Positions 1 through 12,667 are shown, counted from the stretch's first letter. The stretch: DNA of 64,000 bases from Clarireedia homoeocarpa (GCA_001465935.1 LNKV01000002.1:558001-622000), one strand, 5' to 3'. Numbers and translations are program-made. Notes: a model not told the origin generated them from the letters alone.

Positions 1-368
1 AGATGAGTAAGAACTTTGAACAAGTTCTATGATTGCGGTGAGATAAGTCTCAATTTACCCCAGGTCCCACGAAGGATTGAGCACCTCACTGTCTATCCCC
101 TTACAAATGCTTTGTGTGGTGCCCCACCTTGTAGCGCAAATATCAATGATGTAAAACACATCACACTCGGATTTTTCAGGGGAAAAAAGAAGATAAACAC
201 AGGATATATCATTCCTACAAACGATGGTAGCTAAATTTCAGTTTACATGTAAAGAAAGAAGCGAAAGTGTCCTTATCTTCCACATACATACGTTAAAGTT
301 CATCAAATTTCCATGTTCAATTTTCAATGGCAATACCACAGCATTCCATTCAGTGCTCTGGTCATTCT
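1..368. other. 3' flank of the pectate lyase gene, no gene seen
   Basis: This stretch lies downstream of the pectate lyase stop. I see no convincing coding exon, RNA gene or repeat on either strand. It probably holds the 3' UTR of the lyase. Confidence 0.5.
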
Positions 369-1616
369 TCAGAGAGATAAAGTAGCGCCTGCGACACCAA
401 CAACAGCTGCAACAACTTTGCTACTTCCCAGAAGAGAGTAGGAGTAGGGTGGGCTGGTAGCAGTCATGGTTCCAGCTGGCGCAGTGTTTGCAGCACCACC
501 AAGGTCATTATCGATAGCAACGGCATAGCTATTTAGAGATTCATGTCAGTATGTACAGGGCAAGCATCAAACCACAGAGCGGCGCTTAAGGAGAAGTGCT
601 TACCCAACATTGTCGCTGTCAGCAGAAAGAATTGGATCGGAAACATTAGAGAAGACGTTGCTCTGAACAAGTACTTGTGCACCCATTCTGGTATTGACAC
701 CGGTGTTTGCATTCTTGAAGTAAGAATTGTAGACGTGCCCAGTGCCAAATCGAAGACTTGGAGTACGAGAACCGATGTTGAGCCAGTAGTTGTTGTGCTG
801 GGTGACGTGCAAGTGTCCAGTATCTTCGGCGGCGTTAGAGTCAGAGTGTCCGATGAGCGATGCCTTGAAATGATCATGGAAATAGGTATTGGAAACAGTA
901 ACCCATTCAGAGGCGTGAGTGATATCAACAAGACCGTCATAATAATCCTTGCCATTGTTGAGGTCGGAAGATAAGTCACTATGAAATGAGTCAGCATCAA
1001 GCTAGGGCTCGAAGCGTAAGGTGGTGGAGAAAGTAGACGTACAGATGATCAATCCATACATTAGAAGCAGCTTGGATACCGACGGCATCTCCATTTGAAG
1101 CTAGCACTTTCTGGATGATGAGGTTGCGAACGATAACATTCTTAGACTTGTTGATGTATAGACCAACACCGACGAGTTCTAAGAGCAACATTAGAACGAC
1201 CAGTGATATTCAGCCTTGAAACTCACTAGCTCCACTCTTTCCAATGATACTCTTGTTGGAGCCAACTCTGACTTGCGCAGATCCAGTAATGGTGCCAGAA
1301 ACAACGATGATTCTGGCGGTAGCATCATTGGTGACAGCAGCCGTGAACTGAGCGAGAGTAGACACAGTGGTTGTAGCACCGCCTTTGCCTCCGGTGGTAC
1401 TTGGAATATGCTTTAGCAATTTCTTGTAAAGTAAGGCTGCTAGTTAACTCACCCGCCATTCTGAGTGGCATAACCAGTAGTGGGAACATCCGTTATGGTT
1501 GCTCTCTTCTCGATTGCAGCACGTTGAACCAGCTCATTGTCTTCGGTGGGGGTTGGAATACCAGATACAATATGAGCAAGGAGCGCAAGGCCCGTGGAGA
1601 AAACGGAAAGCTTCAT
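369..1616 (-). CDS. Secreted pectate lyase, polysaccharide lyase family 1
   Basis: It cleaves de-esterified pectin (polygalacturonate) by beta-elimination outside the cell. I join five exons, 1616-1453, 1399-1227, 1178-1043, 978-604 and 528-369, with introns of 48-75 nt, giving 335 residues. The N-terminus is a signal peptide (MKLSVFSTGLALLAHIVSG) followed by a short pro-region. PL1 landmarks are visible: NVWIDH, the Asp/His-rich FHDHFKASLIGHSD, HVTQHNNYW, and SRTPSLRFG with the arginines expected for the active site. The C-terminus is unusual: a Ser/Pro/Tyr linker followed by about 15 hydrophobic residues ending in ATLSL, which resembles a GPI-attachment signal. A TATA-like element lies about 125 nt upstream. 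It is the first of three pectinolytic genes in the window, but it is 46 kb from the other two. Family assignment is firm; GPI anchoring is inference. Confidence 0.93.
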
Positions 1617-2697
1617 ATTGAGCGACTAGGCCGGAAATCAGAATCGAGAAGTGTTTTCGTAAATGTGAATGTTGTCACCGTGCTCTGTGTATGGAGAGGA
1701 TGGATTAGAGAAAGACAGTTTTGAGCGGAAGTGCAGCTCTCTTTATAGTCGTCTGCGCTCACTTGCAGAGCTTCATCACCAAAAATGAATCTCAACTCAT
1801 TCTCCTGAGTTAAGATGAAAATTACCGATCTCCGTTGATACCAATCTTGCCGGCATTTCCGCAATAGTTTCACTCTCCTTAGAACAATTCATGGACATCA
1901 TCGAGAAAGAAATGATATTCCACGAATGATTCTTCAGATCCATTTCTTTGATGAGACGAAAGCCTCAACTCCAAACCATCATTAGATTCCTCTACATGGA
2001 AGAGTAGTGTGCGCCTCGATGTAGCTCTGTAGCTGCCAAAAGATGTATACGAATCGTGTCTGGTATAGGTTGGATGTAGTATCTAGCAGGCTCGCAGGTA
2101 AGAGATCTTCCGTCCACAGGCCTAAAAATCCGGGGACCCCGCAGAAACAAGGATTGGGTCATGGTGCTGGGATATTTATCTCGTTAGATCATATTAGGCG
2201 TTGGTGATTCGTTTAAATCGCATGTCTAGGGAAGAATACTAGTGTTGATCCCATGTAAAACATACTGCGGAGAATTTTTTTCCCGAAAAGAAGAGGTACT
2301 GGTGGTAAATAGAGGAAGACAACTGAATTAAGTCAGCCGGGGGTACATTGCCACAGAACTATCGACTACAATTAGAAGTTGCTCCGGCTAAACAGCACAG
2401 ATAGTTCGCTGGTGGATGCCTCGAAGTGTCATTTAGGTTTGCACGACATGGCTGATCAGCTTGCATAATGCGGAAGCATGGTTTATCAAGTATTGCCAGA
2501 TATCGAAAGTCACTCCCCGCGATTCTTGTAGCTCGAGGGTACATCTCAGTGACTTGAACAATGAGGGGAGTCTTCTTGGCGCAATATAAGAGAGACCGTA
2601 CCTTCCCATATTATATTCAGATCGTCGCTACAAACCCACTTTGGACCAGGACAGTCTCTGGCACGTTTTCTTCCAAGCCAATGTAGCTCACATAACC
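1617..2697. other. Intergenic: pectate lyase promoter and SRAP gene 3' end
   Basis: About 1.1 kb contains only short, unconvincing reading frames. The right-hand part should carry the pectate lyase promoter. Apart from the TATA-like element noted separately, nothing is recognisable. Confidence 0.5.
1741..1747 (-). promoter_or_regulatory. TATA-like element of the pectate lyase gene
   Basis: TATAAAG is read on the minus strand about 125 nt upstream of the pectate lyase ATG. This is a plausible core promoter position, judged by motif and spacing only. Confidence 0.4.
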
Positions 2698-4096
2698 TCA
2701 TTTGATAAAGAAATTTGTGATTTTCTGACTCCCTTTTTCCTGAGCCGGAGGCTTTCTAGGGCTACCAGACTTATTGCTCGTGGCACTTCTCGTTTTCCGT
2801 GCAGTTGCTGCAGGAAGAGAATCTTTTTGCGGACTTACAGAACTCCGTGGGATCTTCTTTAGCGGTTCTTCACCACCACTATCGTCGATTTCGCGTTTGA
2901 TGCCTCTAATTTCTTCGGATTTGGGAACCGGTATTGGTGCATTATCTTCGGAAGAATTGTGATCGATGGTTTTTCGGTCATCAGTTGTCTCTTGCTTAAT
3001 GGCCGTAGCATCAGCGTCTTCATTTTTGACTCTATAAGTTGTATCTGTGGTTGTATCTGCTAATTTTGATGCGCCCTCTGCGTCATTCTTCCTTCCTTTG
3101 GCGAAGAAATTTGCAATATTGGACTTGTTTTCCGTGCTTGCAACAGGCACTATAAAATTGGGAGAATTATTTCCCACCTTCCCTACTTCTTTACTGACCG
3201 GGTAAATCTCTAGATCTCCTTGATAAGGCTTCAGAAGAGATTGGAGTTCTTTCGACCATGAAAATCGCCGGGGGTCAAGCCAAGTACGGAGCTCTTTCGA
3301 GCCATTGTCAAGGATGACGGGCATTCGATCGTGGAGGAACTTCAATTGGGTGTTGGAATCAGTGGTGATAATTGTGTAAGTGTAAAGTTTCTCTTCAGAA
3401 CCTGGCAGTACTCATCAGCTACGTCCATATGAAGAGAGCATGCTTCCCAATACCTTCATATTGAACACAGTCCCACAAACCTGCCATACACATCAATTGT
3501 CCATCTTTCCTTTTGATGTAATGAGGCACTTTCTCCTTCCCTTTCTTCAACCATTCGTAGAAACCCTCGGCCACAACGATGCACCTCTTCTTTTGCTTCA
3601 TCGTGTTCCACATGCCGCCGTTTTCAATCAATGAATCATCTCTGCAGTTGATTGTCTTCATTAAAGATCCATATTCTGGGTTACGTTTTGTCCAAAACGG
3701 TATCAAGCCCCATTTCATGCTCTGCAGCTTGTAGCGAACATCTTCATTTGCCACGTCTTTTGGAGCTGCAGACGGGGGATCTGCTTGCTCATCGGTACCT
3801 TGTTGAGCGTTCCTGTGTTGTCTAGGCCCTGCACCCCAATCAGGCACGTCTGCACGATAAACAATTCCATGATAACCTGGAGCAAAATTGTAGCTCTGTC
3901 GCGGCGTGTCGTCGCCTTCATCTTCCGGTGCTTCATACACGGGCATATTCTCATCCTCAAGATACTGGCGAACCTGTGACGGCCGCTGCATCAAATAGAA
4001 TTAGTAATGGTACATGGTGCTTGCAGCGAAATGATTGTTGAGTGTCGAGAAGACAGAATGAGAACCTACCAGATGCAAGGCATATCTTCCACACAT
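2698..4096 (-). CDS. SRAP-domain protein, HMCES/YedK family, with PIP boxes
   Basis: Family knowledge: SRAP proteins crosslink through Cys2 to abasic sites in single-stranded DNA at replication forks and shield them. Exons 4096-4070, 3985-3454 and 3401-2698 give 420 residues. The first exon encodes only nine residues, MCGRYALHL, so the essential Cys2 is present after Met removal. Other expected active-site elements are visible: NCRDDS, the Glu in AEGFYEW, and the His in FLHDRMPVIL. After the SRAP domain (about residues 1-235) comes a charged, disordered tail that ends in QKITNFFIK, a textbook PCNA-interacting PIP box (Q412, I414-equivalent spacing, F417, F418). A second PIP-like element, KSNIANFFAK, lies at about 279-288. 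The tail and its PIP box match the design of eukaryotic HMCES rather than bacterial YedK, which lacks it. Splice choice at 3453/3402 is supported by restoration of the YTYTIITTDSN strand. Confidence 0.93.
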
Positions 4097-6372
4097 ATTA
4101 ATTGATTTACACTGGTGTGTGTCGACTTCAGATTCAAAAGTCGCGTGTTTGGCTATGGGAAGTCGAATTCGAAGGTCGCGTGAATGACATCATGTGCCTG
4201 CCCATCCATTTTCCACATAGTTCTACATAAGTTACTAAGCTTATTTTGATGTTGCGACTCTACCTCGACTGTCTTAAACACGAAATATCATGACAGACGT
4301 ATTATTATGGGACAAATGAATTTCTTAACCAGCCAGTATCACTTCCCGCTCATACATTTATTTTGCTCTTCAAGAACTTATCGGACTCTGGAAGTGTCTT
4401 ACACTCGTAGAGTAGAGCAAATCTTCTAGAACTAGAGGTATTTTCAACCACTTTCTACAGCCAGCCTGGCGTTCTTCCAATCATTGGACTCACCACCCAG
4501 CCACCGTCTGCTTCGGGAGCACCACTATGCGGGTGAGAACTGCCGACTAGATATGAAACAAACAGCATCATATACAAGCATTGAGTAGCGCCATCAAATC
4601 CCAGCCACAATACATGACAACCACATCTACCTCCCCTTTCTGTCATTCCCATGCGCATCACTTCCCCATTAATCTTCACCCACATCTTCTATATTTCTTT
4701 ATCTCCTCCCTATGTGCCTACAACACCTACCATATACTCCTCTGATTTGAAGGAGAAACCCAAATCCACAAATGATTCTCCTAGTTGGAATTTCTGTTCC
4801 TCCTCAGTCAATGCGGCCTCATACCCTAAGAAGCACAACATACCGGCAGCAGGAGATCAAGGTTCATCTATGGTGCACGTCGCGAAATGTCACAGCCGAA
4901 TCCCATCTTCTCAATGGGGAGCGCGTTCTAGGCCCCAAAGGTGTGGTTAATCTTGGCTGATGCGAACTAGGTACTGTGATCTTTCTGTTGCACATCGCAG
5001 GTCCGCCCAAAAGGGCTACATTTGAATCCTGTTTATTATGTGTGGTTTTATGATTTATAGGCTGCAGAAGGCCCATTGGTTTTTCATCTCATTCTGCCTC
5101 ACTTGTGTTACCAGAACATCGCCATATGCTTGACCAGGTAATTAGTTTTACGGGAGGGTATATTTCCAGGAAAGGAGAAGATTCTATGGGAGACTAGCCT
5201 TTGTCATTTCTACATCTTGCATGCATTATGCCGTTCATAATGTATCTCTTCTCTCCTGTCCTTCAATCAATATACTTGCTCTTCCTCTTCTCTTCCTATC
5301 ATATCTCAACTGAGCTCATTTCACCCACTCTTATACATACGTGCGTTGACTTTTTTTCATCCATTAACACTATTCCGACAAACATAAATTCCCACATATT
5401 CGTCACCTCATTTCTCTAGCTGTGCTCCCATTAATTTGTTTCATTCCTGTTCCTTAACTTCCAACTTCCAACTTCTACCTCTTTCCTTCCACCCGCTACT
5501 TTCCACCCTCTTCTTCCCATGCTCATCAGCTTACCCCAGCCACGACTAATACATTTCCCTCCATCTAGAAACTCCTCCAGCTACCCCCCTCTCTGTCTTG
5601 CCACCTCTCCCAACCATTATTCCACTCCTGCTCCGCGCGAGCCCTGCTTACAGTAACTCTTCTCCCCACCATTCAATTTCCGTTTTCAGGCCACTCCATC
5701 AATCAACCAAAGCACTCAAAACAGCCTACGTACCTTCCATCTGCTCTCCGCTCTTATACCCTCTCTTATACACCTTCCTTCCCCATTCCCTCCCCCTCCC
5801 ATATAAACCCAATCGTGCAGGCTCCCTACAGAAATGAGAAGAGGAATAAAAAGATAACTCTACAAAACATCACCCAACACTCCAACAAACCAGTCTGTCA
5901 TCTCCCTTAATCCCTATACTCTCACAAATTCATAACACGGCAAATTTCAAGTACCGGTAAGTACGAGAATTATGTATCCTTTTTACCCCAACAGCCCATC
6001 CCAAACAACCTGTCCCATTCTGTAACTAAGACTATACCGCTATTCTTCCATCACACAACCCGATGATCATACCCTATCTATTGAACTAGGCGTCTATTCA
6101 TCCAATCCACATTGATAAAAGGAAAATGAATATATCATAGACATGGAGAGACATTTTTTGTTTAATATTTAATCTTTATACTGTCTTATCATCATCTGTC
6201 GAAGCAGTAAGACTAGTTCTATGTATGTACTGGTATCAATCAACCCGAGTACTTAACCGCGTCTTTATCATATCATATCATATCCTGACCATAGATCAAC
6301 ACTCCGCCCCAAGGGGCAAAAAGAAACAAACCCCGCCCACCCCTCTCCACAAGGTATCTCAAAAGCCATGAT
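4097..6372. other. Intergenic, partly pyrimidine-rich, no gene seen
   Basis: About 2.3 kb lies between the SRAP gene start and the permease stop. The part from about 5400 to 5850 is strongly C/T-rich on the plus strand. Small reading frames exist but show no recognisable protein and no consistent splicing pattern. Confidence 0.45.
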
Positions 6373-8611
6373 CTAAACATCCAAATCCCTCTTCCCCTTC
6401 CCCATTCCCATCCCATTTACCTCCTGCACCGCCCCTGCCTCAAACTCCCCACTCCCAGTATACCCCATCCCACTCTCCCCATCCACTTCCCAATCCTCGA
6501 CCTCCATCCAAATATCACTCGTGGCCCTTACCGGGAATAGCTTACACAACGTCCAATAAGACCCTGCCGCCACAATAAACCCACAAAAGAAGTTCAACTT
6601 GTAAATATACGCCGCCCCTTCCGGGACCCGTTTCCCCGTATTCCCGGCATCCCAAATGGCTCCTACAAAGCCCACGATATTGATTAAAATCCCCGCAATA
6701 TACGCCGCGTAGCCGCGCCAGTGAATGCCGAGTGTGTAGTAGTAGGGACTAGATTTCTTCGCTGAGTACAGTTGGCGGATCTCGAGATAGCCTTTGCGGA
6801 CGAGGTAGTAGTCTGAGATGATGACACCGGCGATGGAGGACAGGAAGACGGAGTAGGCGGAGAGGTAGGTGGTGAAGTTGTTAGCGCTGGATAGGAGGTT
6901 CCATGGACACATGACGAGGCCGACGAGGGCACAGATGTAGCCGCCGCGGCGGATGTTGATGTAGCGCGGGAGAAGGGCTGTCATATCGGTGCCGGCGGAG
7001 ACGCTGTTGGCGGCGATGTTGGTGCCGAGCTGGGCAAGGGCGAAGGCGGTGGCAATGAAGAAAACTCCGGCGCGATTTTTGGAGCCGCCTTCATCGAGGA
7101 ATTTTTGCAGGAGGGAGAGGGGGTTCCAGATGGGGTCGCCGTGGAAGATTACGGTTGAGGAGGAGGAGGCGATGATGCCAATGAAGGAGGTCACTGCGAA
7201 GCCGACGGGAATGGTGATGAGTTGTGACCAGAAGGCGTCTTTAGGCTTGCGGGCGAAGCGGGAGAAATCAGGATCGTTCTGAGCAGTTGTATTAGTTTTG
7301 TGATGGGAGACGGGGGGGGAGATAGGATGGTTTGTACATACCACAATGAGAGTTGCGAAATTAGCAATGGAAGACATGATTCCCGAAACCATAGCCCATC
7401 CCATAGCCGAACCATGCGATGTATTGCCCTGCTTCACAATGGGTCCAATACCATGCGCCCTCACAATCGCCCAGATGAAAAAGGCAATGCCTGCAGTAGG
7501 GACTACATACGCCTTCACAGTGAAAAGATGACGAATCTTATGAACCGGGAACCAAATTGCAGGCAGCGAGCAGAACCAGAACAAGAAGAACGAAACAAAC
7601 CCCTTCGTATCCGTGCCCGAAAGACCATGATTAAGTCTCCCAAATGACGGCCAGATAGCCGAAATCATAAGCTGGATACATTCACCTCCAATCCATGCCT
7701 GCACCCCGTACCAGATACAAGCCATAGCAGCGCGATTAAAGACGGGCCATAGAGCGCCCCAGATACCGAAACTGGATCGAGAGACGACGGGGAAGGAGAT
7801 GTGGTATGTTGCGCCGATGCGACCGGTCATGACGATAAAACATGCTGCGATGGAATAACCAATCCATACACAGAGCCACGACTGCCACCAGGACAGTCCG
7901 CTCGGTGCGACAATCATACTGGATGAAATCATCCACGTGTTCTGTATCGACAATTAGACTAGCTCTCCTATTCTCCAACTAGCTTCGTATGTAGCTAGCG
8001 AGCGAAATCTCGTTGCATTGTAGATCGGTACTCACAATATTAAAAGAATCTGCAATCCAAAAGCCGACAAAATTCCACGCACCCCACTGTCTCCGTTCCG
8101 GTTCCACGGGCTTCAAATCATGATTATTCAACATCAATTGGGCATTCGTCAAGCCAGGCTCGCTTTCGACCGCCAGCTTGTCGGCGAAGTACGCCAGTTT
8201 CGTGCCTTTGACTTTCTCCATGATGAAATCGAAGAGCCAGCTTTCGTCGGAGGAATGAAATACTGTATCGGTATTTCCTCTGCTGGAAATATTATTTGGA
8301 GGCGACGAACCCAAGAACCGTCTAATTGGTGAAGAGGATGCCGAGCCGATGTGGTTGTGACGTCGTTTCCTATCGGCAGTACCTTCCCGTTCTCGACGAT
8401 CCGAAGAATCGGGCGTTGTGGTCGGAAGAGGAGGAGGGGTCAATAACAACAGCAGGGGCGTTTCCTCGTCCGATTCGTCTTTTGCTGCTGGAGTACGAGG
8501 ACTTATAGACACTTCTCTACGACTCGGACTCGGACTCGAACTCGAACTCGCGCTCGAATTACTGCTGCTCCCATAGTGAGGATGGGAGAAGGAGGAAGAG
8601 GGCATCACCAT
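6373..8611 (-). CDS. NCS1-family nucleobase permease (uracil/allantoin type)
   Basis: This is a plasma-membrane symporter of the purine/pyrimidine-related NCS1 family (Fur4/Dal4/FurD-like). Exons 8611-8036, 7941-7342 and 7278-6373 give 693 residues. The NCS1 start of the fold is clear where exons 1 and 2 join: RRQWGAWNFVGFWIADSFNI then NTWMISSSMIVAPSGLSWWQ. About twelve hydrophobic segments follow, with the typical loop PDFSRFARKPKDAFWSQ and the C-terminal NIVGFVGAIW segment. The tail has an EDWEVD motif. An N-terminal extension of about 130 residues rich in Ser and Pro precedes the fold, which makes the protein longer than typical members. The start is uncertain: I used the ATG at 8611, and an in-frame ATG lies at 8668. 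The second intron (7279-7341) is 63 nt, stop-free and in frame. The exact substrate (uracil, uridine, allantoin) cannot be read from the sequence. Confidence 0.9.
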
Positions 8612-10134
8612 AATTATATAGAATGGTCTAAAGCCAAGTACCTGGGACCCGACATACGCCAGCCCCAAAAACGCCCTGTCCGTTTACGAAAATCTTTCCC
8701 ATCAAAGTTTTCGTTTGGTTCGCCTTTCTCCTGCAGCTGGCTGCAGGCTACATACAGTATGCACAGATGGAGATCTTGGAAGAGGGACCGAAGCGGACAC
8801 GGCTGACTTAGGTACCTAGCTAGAGTAGTCTAGAAGCAGATTTTGGTTAGATATTGTATTGTTTCTCCCCCGTTGCAGATATTGGCTTTTCCGTCGCCTA
8901 TCTCTACTGTAAGGTCTCTCTCCCCTCTCTTGCAAACGCAGCTCAGGTTACAGTACGTTCGTTCAAGTGAGGGAGAGATATCTTCCCCCGAGAATGGTTC
9001 CAACTTACCAAAAAAACGTCAACAACATCAGATCAACAATGAAAAAAAGCCGACGCCTCCAAGACTGCAACATCCAAGGGTCATGACGTTCCTCTTGTCA
9101 TTTATTGTACTGTAATCTTTTCCCCCGACGCCGGCGGTGCCACACTTCTGCATGTATCATGCGGGGCCCCTTATCAGACAGTCCAAACCCAGTGCCAGCC
9201 AGTTCCAAGACAAGCGAGTCAAAGCGAGTCCTTACCTATCAGCACCCACACACTTATCGCATTGCATCTGGGCGTACGAAGGGCAGAGATAGGCACAGAT
9301 AAGGCTGCGTGTTACTCGATGTGATCGAGCAATTGATTATTTTCTTTTGGAGGGGGTTGCGGGGGAGGGAGATCTGTGCAGGGATTTTCGTTTGTTTCTT
9401 CTTTCCTTTTTTCTTTCTTCTCTCTGCGGTTGCGCATCTCCGGTTGGTACGGATGGGCTGCTGTTTGTGGGCTGGATGGATCGGTGTCTCCGAGATACAG
9501 TCGCATGGATGCGATGCAGATGAAAGAGTGAGTGATGAATGCAGGTAGGTGACCTGAGTTCATTTTCGCTGGTGCATGAGGATCAAAAAGTTTTACTTCT
9601 TCCCAGACATGCAGCTGGCATTTCAGTCTCGAGTGAGAAGAACTAGTGAGCTGCTGACGCTACAGTAGCACATGCGATGATGGCTGACCTCGAATACGAA
9701 CCCACCACGTGATATCGACGCATCTTCACATCAGGTGGTGTATGTACGTATCTTCAGTGGCGTCGAGATCCATATAACTTTCCGTCGGCACGGCATCCAG
9801 CCGTTTCTGAGGCTTTTTCTGCTCAGGTCATCATCAAACAAGCGATTTGGTCATCCTGTTGAATCTTGGGAATGACAGCTCATATACATGCCATGCCGTC
9901 TGTCCTAAGAATAGGTCAGAAAGGGTTTATTTTCATTGCACAACTTGTACCATCTATCTCTCTTTCCCTGCTTCTATGTTTCTTTCTCCGAATAGCTATA
10001 TATCTCCAATTCATCAACCCAACCACCCAACCGTCATCTACCCCTTCACTAACCACCATCTTCCCCGCCACACATCCCCTCGACCTCTTCCTGCCCTCAC
10101 TTTCCCTCTTCCCCCCCCCCTCTCTTCTCTCTCT

Positions 10135-10169
10135 CCTCACATCTCAAATCTCACATCTCACATCTCACA
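10135..10169. repeat. Heptamer tandem repeat, ATCTCAC unit
   Basis: Four to five copies of ATCTCAC, one imperfect, sit in a C/T-rich stretch. It is followed about 190 bp later by a GAGAT pentamer array of opposite strand bias. Confidence 0.7.
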
Positions 10170-10354
10170 AAACTCCCGTCCACACTCGGTTAAACACATT
10201 CCCGTCTGCGAGCCCATCCTCATTCGGGCCAAAGACGGGTCGGCTCGTATGCGATATGCAACAAACGTAACCTTATCCCCACTTCTGCTACTCTACTGGA
10301 ATGTATCTTTATGTAGCTGGTGCGGTCGGTAGGTGCGAGTATGAGATGGATGCA

Positions 10355-10381
10355 GGTGAGGTGAGATGAGATGAGATGAGA
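10355..10381. repeat. Pentamer microsatellite, GAGAT unit
   Basis: Four to five near-perfect copies of GAGAT/ATGAG lie in tandem. It is a non-coding microsatellite with no visible function. Confidence 0.7.
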
Positions 10382-10698
10382 TTGGTCACGTGGAAGTTGA
10401 GAGTAGGGGGAGACTTGATTGTTACGGGCCGTTGTACTTGTATGTCGAACCTGGACGCATCATAGAGCTTGAAATTGGGCTTGAAGCTTGATTAGAGAGG
10501 GGGTCTCGTAACATGCTCTGGACTGTCCAAAAGAGGAAATGGTGGGTGGACCTGTGTGCTCCCCATATCTTGAAGACACGGACATGCCATTTAGAACAGG
10601 GAGAAACTTAAACTTTTATTCAATATGCCGACCTGTTTCTTTAACAATACATACTCTATCCCTAGGTGTGGCCCTCTATACTAACTCATTCCCACCTT

Positions 10699-11774
10699 CT
10701 AAAACCCATCCTTCTTAATTCCCCTTCCCTCTTCTTCCTTCAACCTCTCCTGATTCATCTTCACCCACCACCCGTGCGTCTCATCCTTCCCAATAAATTC
10801 TCCCCTCTCATCCATTTCATCCCACGGTTTCGGTGCTAAAAGATAGTGGATGTTCTTCACCTTGTCGTCTCTCCAAATCTGTGGGTGCACACCCTCCCAC
10901 CGTAGCGTCTTGAGCGCATTGTAGATATATGGGAGCGGCACCCAGCGGTTCTTGAAGAGATCCGAGAGTAGCGATTGGTCTGCAAAATCAAGATCGATGG
11001 CTGCGTCGGAGGAGAGGTAGTCGAGGATGAGCTGGTAGATTGTGGATGAGGGGTTCACGACTTGCAGTCCGCCGTTCATGAAACCGAGGGGTGAGGTGTC
11101 GGGTGGAGGGCCGGTGGTTTGCGCAACGTCGGGGGTGTTGTGTTGGGATGTGAAGGCGCAGTTTTCGGGAACCCTGAAAGATTGTTTGTTAGTAGGTTCC
11201 CGCGCGATGTGGAGAGGGAAGAGAAAGGCAAACGTACCAATCAGCAGGATAATGCTTCTTCTTCAACGGATTACAAACACAAGCATGACCCGCAGCAAAG
11301 ACTCTCTTCCCCTTGCCGCCTACTTCCGGTGCATCCAGTTCCATCTCCATCAGCTCATCCATGTTATGCAGAACCATCATATCGCTGTCGAGTTGGACGA
11401 CTCGGTCGTATTCAACTAGACTGAAGGGCGCGAGCTTGCTCCAGCAATCGTAAAAGCGAGGGTCGTTGGAATAGTCTTTTCCGGCTTTGGGAAGGAGATA
11501 TTCGATTCGCTGCTTGGGAATTCCGCGCGCTTCCAGAGCGGCGTGCCCTTCGGGTGGGAAGGTATCGGTGTAGAGTGCGACGAGGGGGTATTTGGAGTTG
11601 TGCTTTTTGAGGGAGTAGTCGAGGGTGAGGAGGCCCGAGAGGTAGGCTGTATTGGTTATAAGGGTCGTCCAGACTGGAGATGTATTTGTTAGTTGAAGGG
11701 AATCTTGAAAAGTTTGGCATGAGATTCATCGACGTACCCTTCTTCGACTTGGTAACTCTCTCGTGGTTTGTCAT
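10699..11774 (-). CDS. Glycosyltransferase family 8 (glycogenin-like fold)
   Basis: GT8 enzymes transfer sugars from nucleotide-sugar donors with retention of configuration. Exons 11774-11738, 11673-11238 and 11173-10699 give 315 residues. The exon 2 start reads VWTTLITNTAYLSGLLTLDY, the usual N-terminal strand of GT8 proteins. The metal- and donor-binding DxD motif appears in VVQLDSDMMVL. NGGLQVVNPS and the PLPYIYNALKTLRW region match the second half of the fold. There is no signal peptide or membrane segment, so it is probably cytosolic. Fungal proteins of this type resemble galactinol synthase/glycogenin-like enzymes, but the acceptor cannot be deduced. It is divergently arranged with the mitochondrial carrier gene, about 900 bp apart. 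Confidence 0.9.
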
Positions 11775-12667
11775 TTTCCTGAAATGAGACAATATGCGAC
11801 AATGCGACGGCGGAAGAAGTTGAGAGGTACTGTAGAGATTACAGTAAAGATTATGAGTATTTATTCAGTGAAGGTTGTATACTTCCAGAAGACTACAGTA
11901 CACTTGAGTTTGGTAGAAACGGGAAAGAAGAAGAAGAAGAAATGTTGTGCTTGTTATCGAAGCCATTGCATTAAAAAAAAACCCCCTCAATGCGCCTTCG
12001 GACCATGAATAGATCTATTATCAAACCACGCAACCCCCCCAAACAAAATCCAAGTGGCCAAGAGCTGCTGAACGCGTAGATTGATGCTATCTGTAGCTAC
12101 ATAACCCATTTTTCTCAATGTCTGAAGTTATTCCGAAGAAATGCGAACCCCGTGCTAAGATGAAAATTCTCAAACATCCCCCTCCAGCCCCTCTCTCGCG
12201 TCCGATATCCACGATCCACGTCCACGATGAGGTTTCGAGACTGCGCCAATCCCCCACTTCGCGCCGAAATCAACGCATTTCTCGTCATCGCTTGTCCATT
12301 GGCCAGTCGATTGATCCCAGTACATTCTGCGATACCGCCTTGACCGCCCCAAACTCAGGGTTCAGTGGTTCATTCAGCGCAAAGGAACCCGCTATTCATT
12401 TACATAAGTACATAATCCCTAGTAGCCAAACGGGATAGTCAAGTTCTGACAGACCGAGAACGACTCAGAGTTGGGATATTGCTAAAAATGTCACAGTTGC
12501 GACAGCAAGCAAGATCTATCCTAGATACCCGCTAAAAGTCGTTTGCCGTTTGAGCATTTTCCCATCCACCAGTGGCCTGTCGCAGCTTCTGATTGCTATT
12601 CCACTGCGCTTCTCTCAACCTGCGCATGCATGCAGGAAGGACTACTGGTGAAATCCGAGCCTGCGAC
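11775..12667. other. Divergent intergenic region between GT8 and carrier genes
   Basis: Nearly 0.9 kb lies between two genes transcribed away from each other, so it should hold both promoters. A GAAGAA-type purine run occurs near 11925-11942 and an A-run near 11970. No coding exon is supported. Confidence 0.5.

Larger units (their letters stand above)
8612..10698. other. Intergenic with short satellite-like tracts, no gene seen
   Basis: About 2.1 kb holds the permease promoter and the 3' end of the glycosyltransferase gene. Near 10135-10169 there are several copies of an ATCTCAC heptamer, and near 10355-10381 a GAGAT pentamer array. Several C/T-rich frames run through but look like low complexity. 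Confidence 0.45.

Noticed and set aside
4455..4685. Minus-strand open frame of 76 codons with a Gly-rich end
   Set aside because: It has no recognisable family, no splice partners and no conserved-looking motif. It may be chance in a 2.3-kb gap.
9847..10332. Plus-strand open frame of 161 codons
   Set aside because: It is made of C/T-rich low complexity (Pro/Ser/Leu/His) and overlaps a second open frame in another phase. There is no gene-like feature.
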